Assembly: GCF_001423745.1 (NCBI RefSeq)
Contig: NZ_LMPC01000012.1
Location: 617,107 to 681,106 of the forward strand
Reading direction: 5' to 3'
Origin: Arthrobacter sp. Leaf337
GTDB taxonomy: Bacteria > Actinomycetota > Actinomycetes > Actinomycetales > Micrococcaceae
DNA length: 64,000 nt
The position numbers and the translations under genes are program-made. The notes under the pieces are model-generated. The model made no database searches and was not told the DNA's origin. It saw only the letters and a list, made by a program, of their open reading frames with translations. Numbering within the stretch: the first letter of the stretch is position 1; every line of letters begins with the position of its first letter. Positions 40,662-48,783 of the stretch are shown here, in pieces.

Positions 40662-41153
40662 TTGTCTGACCCGGAGGTGACGCCGGGCAACGGTAGAAAC
40701 GAAACGGTCGAGCAGCAGATGGACCGTAACTGGATGGAGCTCATCCAGGAACTGCGCGTGCTCCAGACCGGAGTCCAGATCCTTGCCGGTTTCCTGCTCA
40801 CGCTTCCCTTCCAGTCCCGGTTCGAGGACCTCGACGCCTTCCAGGTGGGCCTCTACCTGACCAACGTGGTGCTGGCTGCCCTGACCACCGCGCTGATCCT
40901 CCTGCCTGTCAGCGTCCACCGCAGGTTGTTCCGGCAACGGCTGAAATCCACCCTCGTTTCGAGCGCGGACAGCATCACGAAGGTTGCCCTCGGCGGGGTT
41001 GCACTCCTGAGTGTGGGAACCTCAGCCTTGGTTTTCGACGTAACCGCCGGACGCAACGCTGGCCTCACGGCAGGCGGATTGCTGCTGGCAGTCCTGCTGA
41101 TCCTGCTGGTCATCGTCCCGATCCAGCTCAACAAACGGGCCAGACGTGGATAG
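40662..41153 (+). CDS. DUF6328 family membrane protein
   Basis: 163 residues from TTG 40662. A hydrophilic N-terminus carries MELIQELRVLQTGVQILAGF, the most recognisable stretch of DUF6328. Four hydrophobic segments follow (about 38-50, 65-90, 105-125 and 130-150). Function is unknown. It is directly followed, 48 bases on, by the DUF6766 gene. Confidence 0.75.
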   Translation: MSDPEVTPGNGRNETVEQQMDRNWMELIQELRVLQTGVQILAGFLLTLPFQSRFEDLDAFQVGLYLTNVVLAALTTALILLPVSVHRRLFRQRLKSTLVSSADSITKVALGGVALLSVGTSALVFDVTAGRNAGLTAGGLLLAVLLILLVIVPIQLNKRARRG

Positions 41154-41201
41154 GGCAACGTCTCTCCCAGCGAAGTTCGCCAGTCAATATCGGAAGGCGC
41201 C

Positions 41202-41864
41202 ATGAAGAAGTGGGTTAAGGAACACGGGCTGATGCTGGCCAACATCGGGCTATTCGCGGTGTTTTTCGGCGGAATGGTGATCAGCGGCGCCAGCGACTAC
41301 AGCGAAGACCAACTCGCCCACGGCCAACCGGCCGTAGGCATAGCGGGCTACCTCGCCACCGGGGCGTTCCTTGAAGCCACCTTCGAGAACTGGGAATCGG
41401 AGTTCCTGCAGATGGGCATGTATGTCATCCTGACGGTTTTCCTTTTCCAAAAAGGCTCCTCGGAATCGAAGCCGATAGGAAAGGTAGCGCCGCAGGACCA
41501 GGATCCGCGTGAGGCAGCCGTGAAGGCCGCCACGCCGTGGCCCGTACGGCGCGGCGGCTGGGTCCTCAGGCTCTATGAGCACTCCCTCTCCATCATGTTC
41601 CTGCTTCTGTTCCTCGCATCTTTCACCCTCCATGCGATAGGCGGCAGCGAGGAGTACAGCCAGGAACAACAAAGCCACGGGCAGCCGGGCGTGACGCTGC
41701 TCGGCTACCTCGGCACCAGCCGGTTCTGGTTCGAGTCGTTCCAGAACTGGCAGAGCGAATTCCTGGCGGTCGCCGTGCTGGTTGGCGCGTCCGTCTACCT
41801 GCGCGAACGGGGCTCACCCGAGTCCAAACCTGTGGCCGAACCGCATTACGAGACCGGGGCTTAG
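41202..41864 (+). CDS. DUF6766 membrane protein with internal duplication
   Basis: 220 residues made of two similar halves. Each half has a membrane segment, a hydrophilic loop with YSEDQLAHGQP or YSQEQQSHGQP, then FENWESEF or FQNWQSEF, a second membrane segment and an SESKP or PESKP tail. This gives four membrane segments in total. The family is labelled DUF6766 and its function is unknown. It follows DUF6328 on the same strand and converges on glycerate kinase with 9 bases between stops. Confidence 0.8.
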   Translation: MKKWVKEHGLMLANIGLFAVFFGGMVISGASDYSEDQLAHGQPAVGIAGYLATGAFLEATFENWESEFLQMGMYVILTVFLFQKGSSESKPIGKVAPQDQDPREAAVKAATPWPVRRGGWVLRLYEHSLSIMFLLLFLASFTLHAIGGSEEYSQEQQSHGQPGVTLLGYLGTSRFWFESFQNWQSEFLAVAVLVGASVYLRERGSPESKPVAEPHYETGA

Positions 41865-41873
41865 CGGCCCGAG

Positions 41874-42998
41874 TCAGGCCCCCTCAAGGACCTGGCTGGT
41901 GGCCCACGTGAGGTACTTGGCGGCATTGGCGACGGCGTCTTCCGGGCTGGACGCGACGTCCAGCAGCTGCGCAGCGGCCACTACGCCGTGCCTCGCCAGG
42001 TCCTCCGGCGTGACCAGGATTCGGCCGGCCACCACAATCACCGGGATGCCCCGCTCGCGCGCTGCATCGGCCAGCGCAATGGGCGCCTTGCCCTCCAGCG
42101 ACTGCGAATCCATGGATCCCTCGCCGGTGATCACCAGGTCCGCCTCGGCCAGCTGGACCGCCAGGCCCGTGAGGCCCGCCACCAAGGCAAAGCCGCCTTC
42201 GAGAGCGGCATTGCTGAAAGCCAGGAACGACGCCGGGAACCCGCCAGCCGCGCCCGCTCCGGGAACGTTGACGTCGCGCCCCGTGGACTGCCGCAGAACC
42301 GACGCCCAGTTGCGGAGCCCCGCATCCAGCAGCTCCACGGCGTCCGCGTCGGCGCCCTTCTGCGGACCGAAGACGTGCGCCGCTCCGTCGCTTCCGAACA
42401 GCGGGTTCTGAACGTCCACGGCGATCCGGAACTTCACGGCAGCCAGCCGCGGGTCCAGACCGGAAACGTCAACACCTACAACGTCCCCAAGGGAACCGCC
42501 GCCCAGCGGAACCACGTTTCCGCTGGCGTCCAGCGGCTTCAGGCCCAGTGCGCGCAGGGCGCCGCTGCCGCCGTCGGTCATGGCAGACCCTCCCACGCCC
42601 AGCACGATTTCGGTAGCCCCGGCGTCCAGCGCGGCAGCGATCAGCTGGCCGCAGCCGTAGCTGTGCGCGCGCAGCGCGTTGGCCGGCGACGGCTCCATGT
42701 GCGCCAGCCCCGAGGCCTGGGCCGTTTCAATCACGGCGGTGGCACCGCCGAAAGCATCCTTGCGGAGAGCCCAGGCCGCACCAATGGGCGCCAGGATGGG
42801 ACCGACGACGGCGTTCAGCCGCTCCTCGTAGCCGGCGGCAACGGCGGCTTCAAGGGTGCCTTCTCCGCCGTCGGCAACTGGAAACTGCGTGGCGACCGCG
42901 TCCGGATAGACGCGCAGCGCCCCCTCGGCGATGGCACTGGCAGCCTCCGCGGCAGTCAGTGACCCTTTGAACTTGTCCGGAGCGATGAGAATGCGCAT
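41874..42998 (-). CDS. Glycerate kinase (GlxK/GarK family)
   Basis: 374 residues from ATG 42998. Phosphorylates glycerate to 2- or 3-phosphoglycerate with ATP. The N-terminal MRILIAPDKFKGSLTAAEA and GVGGSAMTDGG near 130-140 are family signatures, with ADLVITGEGSMD near 285-296. The longer frame upstream of 42998 is not conserved and lacks a ribosome binding site. It allows use of glycerate or products of glyoxylate metabolism. Confidence 0.93.
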   Translation of the reverse strand: MRILIAPDKFKGSLTAAEAASAIAEGALRVYPDAVATQFPVADGGEGTLEAAVAAGYEERLNAVVGPILAPIGAAWALRKDAFGGATAVIETAQASGLAHMEPSPANALRAHSYGCGQLIAAALDAGATEIVLGVGGSAMTDGGSGALRALGLKPLDASGNVVPLGGGSLGDVVGVDVSGLDPRLAAVKFRIAVDVQNPLFGSDGAAHVFGPQKGADADAVELLDAGLRNWASVLRQSTGRDVNVPGAGAAGGFPASFLAFSNAALEGGFALVAGLTGLAVQLAEADLVITGEGSMDSQSLEGKAPIALADAARERGIPVIVVAGRILVTPEDLARHGVVAAAQLLDVASSPEDAVANAAKYLTWATSQVLEGA

Positions 42999-43094
42999 GG
43001 GTCTATCCTGCCAGCATCCGCCGGAAAGCGCTTGCCTGCGTGTAATGAACATGGATTATTGGAGCACTGACCCCGATGGGCGGCCGGGACGGGC

Positions 43095-43907
43095 CTAGCG
43101 GCGGTTCTGGGTCTGTTCCGCGGCGCCGGAATCCGGGAGCCCGGCGAAGCCACTGATGGCGTCAGCGACCTGGGCCGTGCCGGTGTACTGGACCACATGT
43201 CCGCAGCCGGGCACCTCCACCAGCCTGCCGGCCGGAGCGCGGCGGGCAAGGATCCGGCACCACTCCCCTGTCGCGATGGGGTCCGAGGCCCCACGGAGGA
43301 CCAGTACTGGCGCCCCCAGCCCGCGAATCCGGTCCTCGGTCCGGTAGTTCATCATGACCCGCAGTTGCTTGAGGTACCAGCCCGGGCCGCAGCGCAGGTA
43401 GTCGCTGAAGACCACGGCATTGGACCCCAATGTTTCATAGCGGATCGCATCCCTGGCCAGCGCAAGCATCTGGCGGAGCACTGTGCGGCGCCGGACGTCC
43501 ACCACGGGTCCCATCAGCACAACATGCGGCACCTGGCCGGGGCGCTGAAGGGCCGCTTCCAGAACGAACTGTGCCCCCATGGAATGGCCCACGAGGATGC
43601 GCGGCCCCACTCCCGCCTGATCCAGCACCTCGTGGATAAATGCCCCGTGGTCCGCAACCGTGAGCAGGCGGTCCGGGCGGGGTGCGGATCCAAAGCCGGG
43701 AAGGTCGATCGAAATCGTGTCCGCGGTCCTGGCCAGGACATGGTGCAGCCGTGCAAGGTACCGGTGGGAGACGCCGATCCCGTGAATGAGGACAATGGTG
43801 GGGGCCTCCGCGACGGCGTCCGGCAGGCCGCTGGGCGTGGCACGCGAGGCGTACATCCGTCCACGGAGCCCTCCGGCCTCGACGGCTGTTGCTTCGGTCC
43901 CCTTCAT
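43095..43907 (-). CDS. Alpha/beta hydrolase
   Basis: 270 residues. LIHGIGVSHRYLA near 40-52 is the oxyanion region, LVGHSMGAQF near 105-114 the nucleophile elbow, and GCGHVVQYTG near 235-244 the histidine region. Together with IDLPGFGSAPRP this is a typical single-domain hydrolase of the esterase/lipase/C-C hydrolase group; substrate unknown. It lies between the methyltransferase and glycerate kinase genes, all leftward. Confidence 0.85.
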   Translation of the reverse strand: MKGTEATAVEAGGLRGRMYASRATPSGLPDAVAEAPTIVLIHGIGVSHRYLARLHHVLARTADTISIDLPGFGSAPRPDRLLTVADHGAFIHEVLDQAGVGPRILVGHSMGAQFVLEAALQRPGQVPHVVLMGPVVDVRRRTVLRQMLALARDAIRYETLGSNAVVFSDYLRCGPGWYLKQLRVMMNYRTEDRIRGLGAPVLVLRGASDPIATGEWCRILARRAPAGRLVEVPGCGHVVQYTGTAQVADAISGFAGLPDSGAAEQTQNRR

Positions 43908-43951
43908 CCGTCGAGGATAGCTCCCCGCGGCGCGGATTCAGGGAAAGGCTC

Positions 43952-44773
43952 CTAATTCCTTGCCCGCAGCACCGCAAAGTAGCCGGGGATGAGGTCAGCC
44001 CGCGTCGGGTCGGACAAGGGCATCGTCTCGATCGCCGTGGGACCGTCCTCGATCAGCTCCCAGCGGCCCGCGGGGAAGGCCAGGCTCCGCTCCTTCGGAC
44101 CGAAGCGTCCCGGCATGGGCAGCCCGCGGATGGCCCCTTCGAGAGGCGACGGGATGGACCGGAGCGTTGCTCCGAGGTGCGACACGTACTCGACGGCGTT
44201 TCCCTGGAAGTCGGTTTCGGCCAGGAAAACGCGCCCGTTCATTCCCGTGATGGCACGAACGTTTTCGGCAAGGGCGTGCCGTTCACGTTCTCCCAGGACG
44301 TGCAGTACGCCCCGGATAAAGACATTCGCCCCTGCGCCAGCCCGGCCTCCCCCGCCAAGCAGCCGAAGCTCTTCCCCGAGTCCGCCGCCGGCGTCGGGAG
44401 CTGTCATGTCACGGACGACGTACGAAACGTTCGCCAGCCCGGACGACTCGCTGACTGCCCGCCGTACCGCATGGGCGGAGACATCAACACCCATGGCGTG
44501 CGGGAAATGCGCGGCCAGTTGCCGGGTGAAGCTGCCGTTGCCGCAGCCGATGTCCACCACCGGCAGCCCGGGGTCCAGGTGCAGGCGCAGCCTGTCCACG
44601 TAACCCTGCATCTCGTGGTCGCTGCCGGAGTCCCACAGCACGTCGCCGGTGGCCCCTGTGCTTTTCACGGAGGACCAGAACAGGTCCCAGGCAACATGGT
44701 GGTCCCGCGGTGCGCCGGCGGACAACCGCACAAGCCTGGGGATCATCAGGTATTTTTTTAGGGCGGCGAGCAT
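43952..44773 (-). CDS. Class I SAM-dependent methyltransferase
   Basis: 273 residues. VVDIGCGNGSFTRQL near 72-86 is SAM-binding motif I. GVDVSAHAVRRAV near 95-107 is motif II. The remainder lacks a clear family tag, and GGGLGEELRLLGGGGRAGAG near 130-150 is unusually glycine-rich. The target molecule is unknown. It precedes the hydrolase gene by 44 bases, so both may act on the same small molecule (inference). Confidence 0.8.
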   Translation of the reverse strand: MLAALKKYLMIPRLVRLSAGAPRDHHVAWDLFWSSVKSTGATGDVLWDSGSDHEMQGYVDRLRLHLDPGLPVVDIGCGNGSFTRQLAAHFPHAMGVDVSAHAVRRAVSESSGLANVSYVVRDMTAPDAGGGLGEELRLLGGGGRAGAGANVFIRGVLHVLGERERHALAENVRAITGMNGRVFLAETDFQGNAVEYVSHLGATLRSIPSPLEGAIRGLPMPGRFGPKERSLAFPAGRWELIEDGPTAIETMPLSDPTRADLIPGYFAVLRARN

Positions 44774-44824
44774 GGTCCAAATATAAGGGCACCACCGTTG
44801 ATGCCCGGCTAGTCGGCGCGGAAA

Positions 44825-45196
44825 TCAGGTCACAGACAGCCAAGTGATGGCGTCCCGTTCGGAGGTGAAGAACTTCGTGGGACACGGCACCGCATTGATT
44901 CCCAAAAAGAAATTGGCCAGGACGCGGTCAACCGGCGAGGCCCCCAGCAAGGCGATCCGGGAGGCCTGGCACGGGCGGCCAAAAACGGCGCGTGCGCCCC
45001 GGCTCACGTCGGCGGTGGTGGCCATGTCCACCAGCATGGGATGCCGTTCGTCGCCACACAACTGGTTCACCCTGAGCATGGCGCGCTCCGCGTCCCCGGC
45101 TGTGATCACGGCGCCGCGCGGCCACGTCAGCCGGAGCACTCCGTCGGCTCCCAGCGTCAGTCCCGCTTCCGTGCCCATCTCGCGATTTCCGGACAT
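44825..45196 (-). CDS. STAS/SpoIIAA-like protein (DUF7793)
   Basis: 123 residues from ATG 45196, which lies 6 bases past GGAGGAAGG; GTG 45202 is an alternative. The domain resembles the SpoIIAA-like STAS group. VSRGARAVFGRP, ALLGASPVDRVLANFFLG and FFTSERDAITWL match the second STAS-like gene at 48424-48783 almost motif by motif. Such proteins usually bind partner kinases or nucleotides. Divergent from the histidine kinase gene, 94 bases apart. Confidence 0.75.
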   Translation of the reverse strand: MSGNREMGTEAGLTLGADGVLRLTWPRGAVITAGDAERAMLRVNQLCGDERHPMLVDMATTADVSRGARAVFGRPCQASRIALLGASPVDRVLANFFLGINAVPCPTKFFTSERDAITWLSVT

Positions 45197-45290
45197 ATCC
45201 ACCCTTCCTCCCGCCAGGGTAAGCCCGCAAGGAATGCGTGCGACCTAAGTCACCCTACAATGTAGTCAACCGGGGACCGAAGGGGGCAGC

Positions 45291-46934
45291 GTGATAATCC
45301 AGGCGGCGCAGAACTCACTTGTACCACGCACGGCTATCGTGGCCGATCCGGACAGCGGGCGCTTGTCCGCTACAGCGGCCGTTTTAGCGGCCGCAGGGTT
45401 CGAGGTCTCCACGGCCTCCAGCCACGAAAGCCTGGCCGGGCTGCTGGACCGGCACCATCCCAGCATCGTCGTCGCGGATCATTCGCTTGCCGGCCCTCCG
45501 GTGGATGCACCGCTCCTTCTCCTGATCGATCTGGATGACGAGTCCGCGGCGGAGAGCGTGCGGTCGCTCCCCATGGCGGACTACATCGCGAAACCTCCCG
45601 CCCCGGCCGAACTTGCCCACCGGGCGGACGTCCTGGTCAGCCGCGCTGCGCAGCGCTCCGATGCGCGGCAAAGCGCTGAACGGCTGCGCGAAAAGCTCCG
45701 CGGGGTGTCCTCTGCCGTTCGCGCCACCCATGATCCCCTCCTGATTTCGGATTATCTGGTGACAGGATTCGGGGAGACATTCGGCGCCGACCGCGTCCTG
45801 TTCACTACTTTCGACGACGACCGCGTCCCGCGGATAGCTGCCCAGTGGCACCGGCCTGGCCTTGCCGCTGTGGCGGACGGATTGGGAATCCAGGAATCGT
45901 CCGCGCACCGCGTTGCGGACCGGCTGTGGTCAGAGGCGGAAGTGCTCACAGTGGAGGACCACCGGTTGCACGAATGGTCCCCCGAGGACCAGGAGCTGGC
46001 GGCATGGTCTGAGCATATGGGCCCCTGGGCCTCCGCCTTTGTTCCTGTGGGCGAGGGCAAGTCATCGCTCGGCGTCATCTGGATTGCGCAGCTGGACGAG
46101 CCGCGTGTCTGGACGCGAACCGAAATTTCACTGATCCAGCACGTGGCCGGAAACGTCGCGTACGGGCTCATCCAAAGCCATTTGATGAGCGCCCAGCAGC
46201 GGGTGGTCAAGCAGCTGCGGCAGCTTGACCAGGCGAAGACCGATTTCCTTGCCACCGTCAACCACGAACTCCGTACTCCGCTGACGTCCATCTCCGCTTA
46301 CCTGGACATGATCCAGGACGGCGTGGGAGGGCCGGTGCCCGCGGAAGTGGAGAGGATGCTGGACATCATTGTCAGGAACTCAGAGCGGCTGCGGCGCCTG
46401 ATCGAGGATATGCTCACTGTTTCGCGTCAGGATTACGACGGCGCCAACCTCCATCTGGGGCCCGTCCAGCTGGGACACACTCTCCAAATCGTGACAGTGG
46501 CGCTGCGCCCGCTGGCTGAGCTGGGCGACGTTTCCATCTCGCTGGAGCTCTGCGACGGCGATTCAGAGATAATCGCCGATGAAGTTCAGCTGGAGCAGGT
46601 GTTTACGAACCTTGTTTCAAATGCCATCAAATTCACGCCTCGCGGAGGCGGGATTGTTGTTAGCTGCCGCCTGGAAGCAATGACGGACGGAGAGTCCGGC
46701 ATTAATATCCACGTGCGCGATACAGGGGTTGGAATCCCGGAGGAAGAAATCCCGCATCTTTTCACCCGCTTCTTCCGTGCATCCAACGCGACGTCAGCGG
46801 CCGTCCCCGGCAGCGGCCTGGGACTCGCCATTGCGTACGACATCGTCAAGGCGCATCGGGGGGACGTGGCGGTCAGCTCGCAGCTGGGCGAGGGCACCAC
46901 TATCACCGTGAAACTGCCCGTTTCCGGGCCTTAA
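45291..46934 (+). CDS. Receiver-GAF-histidine kinase
   Basis: 547 residues from GTG 45291, with GAAGGGGG upstream. Residues 10-105 form a receiver-like domain with acid D19, candidate phospho-site D63 (VADHSLAG) and K101. A GAF-like sensor follows (about 145-295), a coiled linker, then HisKA with VNHELRTPL (H325) and a HATPase with NLVSNAIKF, DTGVGIP and GSGLGLAIAYD. No membrane segment, so it senses an internal signal. No cognate output regulator is beside it. Ends in a strong hairpin terminator. Confidence 0.9.
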   Translation: MIIQAAQNSLVPRTAIVADPDSGRLSATAAVLAAAGFEVSTASSHESLAGLLDRHHPSIVVADHSLAGPPVDAPLLLLIDLDDESAAESVRSLPMADYIAKPPAPAELAHRADVLVSRAAQRSDARQSAERLREKLRGVSSAVRATHDPLLISDYLVTGFGETFGADRVLFTTFDDDRVPRIAAQWHRPGLAAVADGLGIQESSAHRVADRLWSEAEVLTVEDHRLHEWSPEDQELAAWSEHMGPWASAFVPVGEGKSSLGVIWIAQLDEPRVWTRTEISLIQHVAGNVAYGLIQSHLMSAQQRVVKQLRQLDQAKTDFLATVNHELRTPLTSISAYLDMIQDGVGGPVPAEVERMLDIIVRNSERLRRLIEDMLTVSRQDYDGANLHLGPVQLGHTLQIVTVALRPLAELGDVSISLELCDGDSEIIADEVQLEQVFTNLVSNAIKFTPRGGGIVVSCRLEAMTDGESGINIHVRDTGVGIPEEEIPHLFTRFFRASNATSAAVPGSGLGLAIAYDIVKAHRGDVAVSSQLGEGTTITVKLPVSGP

Positions 46935-46937
46935 ACG

Positions 46938-46972
46938 GAACTGCCCCCGGATTTGAGATCCGGGGGCAGTTC
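46938..46972. terminator. Strong bidirectional terminator
   Basis: A 15-base perfect stem (46938-46952 with 46958-46972) and a 5-base TTGAG loop, four bases after the histidine kinase stop and 15 bases past the stop of the convergent secreted peptide gene. It serves both. Confidence 0.9.
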
Positions 46973-46986
46973 TTGGCGCATGGAGC

Positions 46987-47142
46987 TTAGTCTGGCCACC
47001 AGCCGATGTGTGCCTGCGTGGTGGGCGCCTTGCTTGACGTGCTGACGGTGGTATCCGACTTGGGAGCGGCCGTGGCGGGCGCAGCGAAACCTGCGACAGC
47101 CAGGACGCCGGTGAGCAAGAATGTAGCGGCTATTTTCTTCAT
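46987..47142 (-). CDS. Secreted 51-residue peptide precursor
   Basis: Too short for ordinary gene calling but convincing: ATG 47142 with GAAAGGA 7 bases upstream. A KK N-region leads to a hydrophobic core (residues 4-20) and a signal peptidase site APATA ending at residue 25. The mature part is 25-26 residues, Thr/Ser/Lys-rich, and ends HIGWWPD. A TATACT -10 hexamer lies at 47191-47196. It converges on the histidine kinase and is divergent from a TPR protein. I do not recognise the family; a secreted signal peptide is one possibility. Confidence 0.7.
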   Translation of the reverse strand: MKKIAATFLLTGVLAVAGFAAPATAAPKSDTTVSTSSKAPTTQAHIGWWPD

Positions 47143-47190
47143 CCGCGGGTCCTTTCAATCAATTGGGCGCAAAAACTCATTACGAGCGTC

Positions 47191-47196
47191 AGTATA
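47191..47196 (-). promoter_or_regulatory. -10 element of the secreted peptide gene
   Basis: On the minus strand this reads TATACT, one base from the consensus TATAAT, and lies about 50 bases before the start codon. The -35 position 17 bases upstream (GTTAAA) is a poor match. Confidence 0.5.
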
Positions 47197-47275
47197 CGGT
47201 CACAAGATCAATATTTAACTCTGGTAACACCAGCAAAATTATGACACGGGTGGTCGATGTAGAAGCTTTCCGGGG

Positions 47276-47281
47276 GATAAT
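47276..47281 (+). promoter_or_regulatory. -10 element giving a probable leaderless TPR mRNA
   Basis: GATAAT ends 6 bases before the ATG at 47288, the spacing expected if transcription starts at the start codon itself. No Shine-Dalgarno of note is present, which fits a leaderless mRNA. Confidence 0.5.
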
Positions 47282-47287
47282 TGGAAA

Positions 47288-48316
47288 ATGCCGATTCCCC
47301 GGAAATTGTTACCGCATGTGGTTGCGGAGCTGCAGGCCCGCGAAAGCTGGAAAAGCCGCGAATACTCAAGGGCGCGGGACGAGGCACGCAGAGCAGCGGA
47401 GCTCGCTCTGTTAGAGGGGGACCAGATCGCCTGGTGGAACATGACGCTCTTCCAGGCTGAATGCCTCAAGGACCTGGGTCAGATCCACGAGTGCATGGAA
47501 CTGATCACATACCTGGCCAGCCACCCGCTCTCCGCTGCGGAACCGGCCCTGGGAGCACGGGCCTTCATCCTGCTGGCACTGTCGCAACAGGGGCTGGGGC
47601 GGCTACCCGACGCCGTCGGCGCAGCCACCTCCGCCGCCGATCTCGTTGCCGGCAACCCCGAGTACGTCTACCTCCACATCCAGGCCCAGCGTGCACTCAT
47701 CGCCGCCCTCGCGGAAAGTCGCCGGCTCGATGAGGCGTGGGACCAATGCCTCCTGCTGGAGGGCCTGCTGACGGACCTCGTGGACGAGGACACTGCCGGA
47801 AAGGCCTACTGGGTGATAGGAAACGTCGCGTTCCTCACCGGCCGGGTGAAGGACGGCGGCCGCTACCACGACATGGCTGCAGAAAGCCTGTCACCGTCGA
47901 AGGACGTGGACCTCTGGGCCAGGTTCAACCGCGCGTCGGCGGTGATGCGCCTCGAGGCCGAGCTCACCGACCCCGCAACCCTTCGCTGCATCGAGCGGGC
48001 GGAGCTCGCCACCGAAGTGGTCGGCGGAAGTGACCGCGACCTCCTTGAAATGTCGTTTGTGCGCGCACACTGGCATTTCCTGACCGGCGATATGGCAACG
48101 GCAATCAACATGCTCCGGCCGCTGTGCACCGAAGCAGGAATCCTGGCCACCCAAACAGCGGGAGAGGCCTCTTTCCTGCTGGGCAAATCGCTCCTTGCCA
48201 ACGGTGACCACGAGGAAGCGCTCCAACGCTTGGCTGATGCAGCCGAACTCTTTGACGATGCGGCCGCCTCCGAACGGAGCGCCCAGGTTCGCGCGTTTGC
48301 GGCAGGCGTAAGCTAA
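47288..48316 (+). CDS. TPR-repeat protein of unknown function
   Basis: 342 residues, nearly all helical, built of several degenerate tetratricopeptide-like units (for example ARRAAELALLEGDQIAWWNM, DAVGAATSAADLVAGNP, EALQRLADAAELFDDAAASE). There is no DNA-binding or enzymatic domain and no signal peptide, so it is a cytoplasmic protein- or peptide-binding scaffold. It is divergent from the secreted 51-residue peptide. Size and make-up recall Rap-type RRNPP receptors, which also lack an HTH; this likeness is inference only. Confidence 0.7.
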   Translation: MPIPRKLLPHVVAELQARESWKSREYSRARDEARRAAELALLEGDQIAWWNMTLFQAECLKDLGQIHECMELITYLASHPLSAAEPALGARAFILLALSQQGLGRLPDAVGAATSAADLVAGNPEYVYLHIQAQRALIAALAESRRLDEAWDQCLLLEGLLTDLVDEDTAGKAYWVIGNVAFLTGRVKDGGRYHDMAAESLSPSKDVDLWARFNRASAVMRLEAELTDPATLRCIERAELATEVVGGSDRDLLEMSFVRAHWHFLTGDMATAINMLRPLCTEAGILATQTAGEASFLLGKSLLANGDHEEALQRLADAAELFDDAAASERSAQVRAFAAGVS

Positions 48317-48423
48317 CGCACCCCGGACGGCGAAGGACAGTGTATTTTTAGTCTCAGAGCCTCGTGGGAGGCTGAGTGGCGCCAGGGAGGCCAAACGGCT
48401 CCTCTCACATGTTCGGGGGATTA

Positions 48424-48783
48424 ATGTCTAAGCCGCTTGGATTGATGCAAGAACAAATTGTCAGGATCGTGCTTCCCCGAGACGAACACCTGGATGAGCA
48501 TTCAGCGCGGGTGCTGGCTGCCGGCCTTCAACGCCCGCGCTCCGGCCCTCCGCTGGCCGTGCTCCTGGATGTGACAGGCGTTGCGTCCGTGAGCAGGGCG
48601 GCGAGGGCGGTGTTCAGCAATGTGAGCACAGTGGCCGCCTGGGCACTGCTCGGACGGACTCCAGTGGACCGGATCCTGGCGCATTTCATCCTTGGCGGCG
48701 ACTTCAAGTCCGGGCCTGCCAGTTACTTCACGTCCGAGCCCGAGGCCCTCAAGTGGTTGAAGGAAAACGCCCATGTTCACTGA
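48424..48783 (+). CDS. Second STAS/SpoIIAA-like protein (DUF7793)
   Basis: 119 residues from ATG 48424, preceded by GGGGG four bases away. VSRAARAVFSNV, ALLGRTPVDRILAHFILG and YFTSEPEALKWL align with the paralogue at 44825-45196. Its 3' end overlaps the GGDEF-EAL gene by 11 bases, so the two are translationally linked. It probably modulates or reports the state of the cyclic-di-GMP enzyme; this is inferred from the coupling. Confidence 0.75.
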   Translation: MSKPLGLMQEQIVRIVLPRDEHLDEHSARVLAAGLQRPRSGPPLAVLLDVTGVASVSRAARAVFSNVSTVAAWALLGRTPVDRILAHFILGGDFKSGPASYFTSEPEALKWLKENAHVH

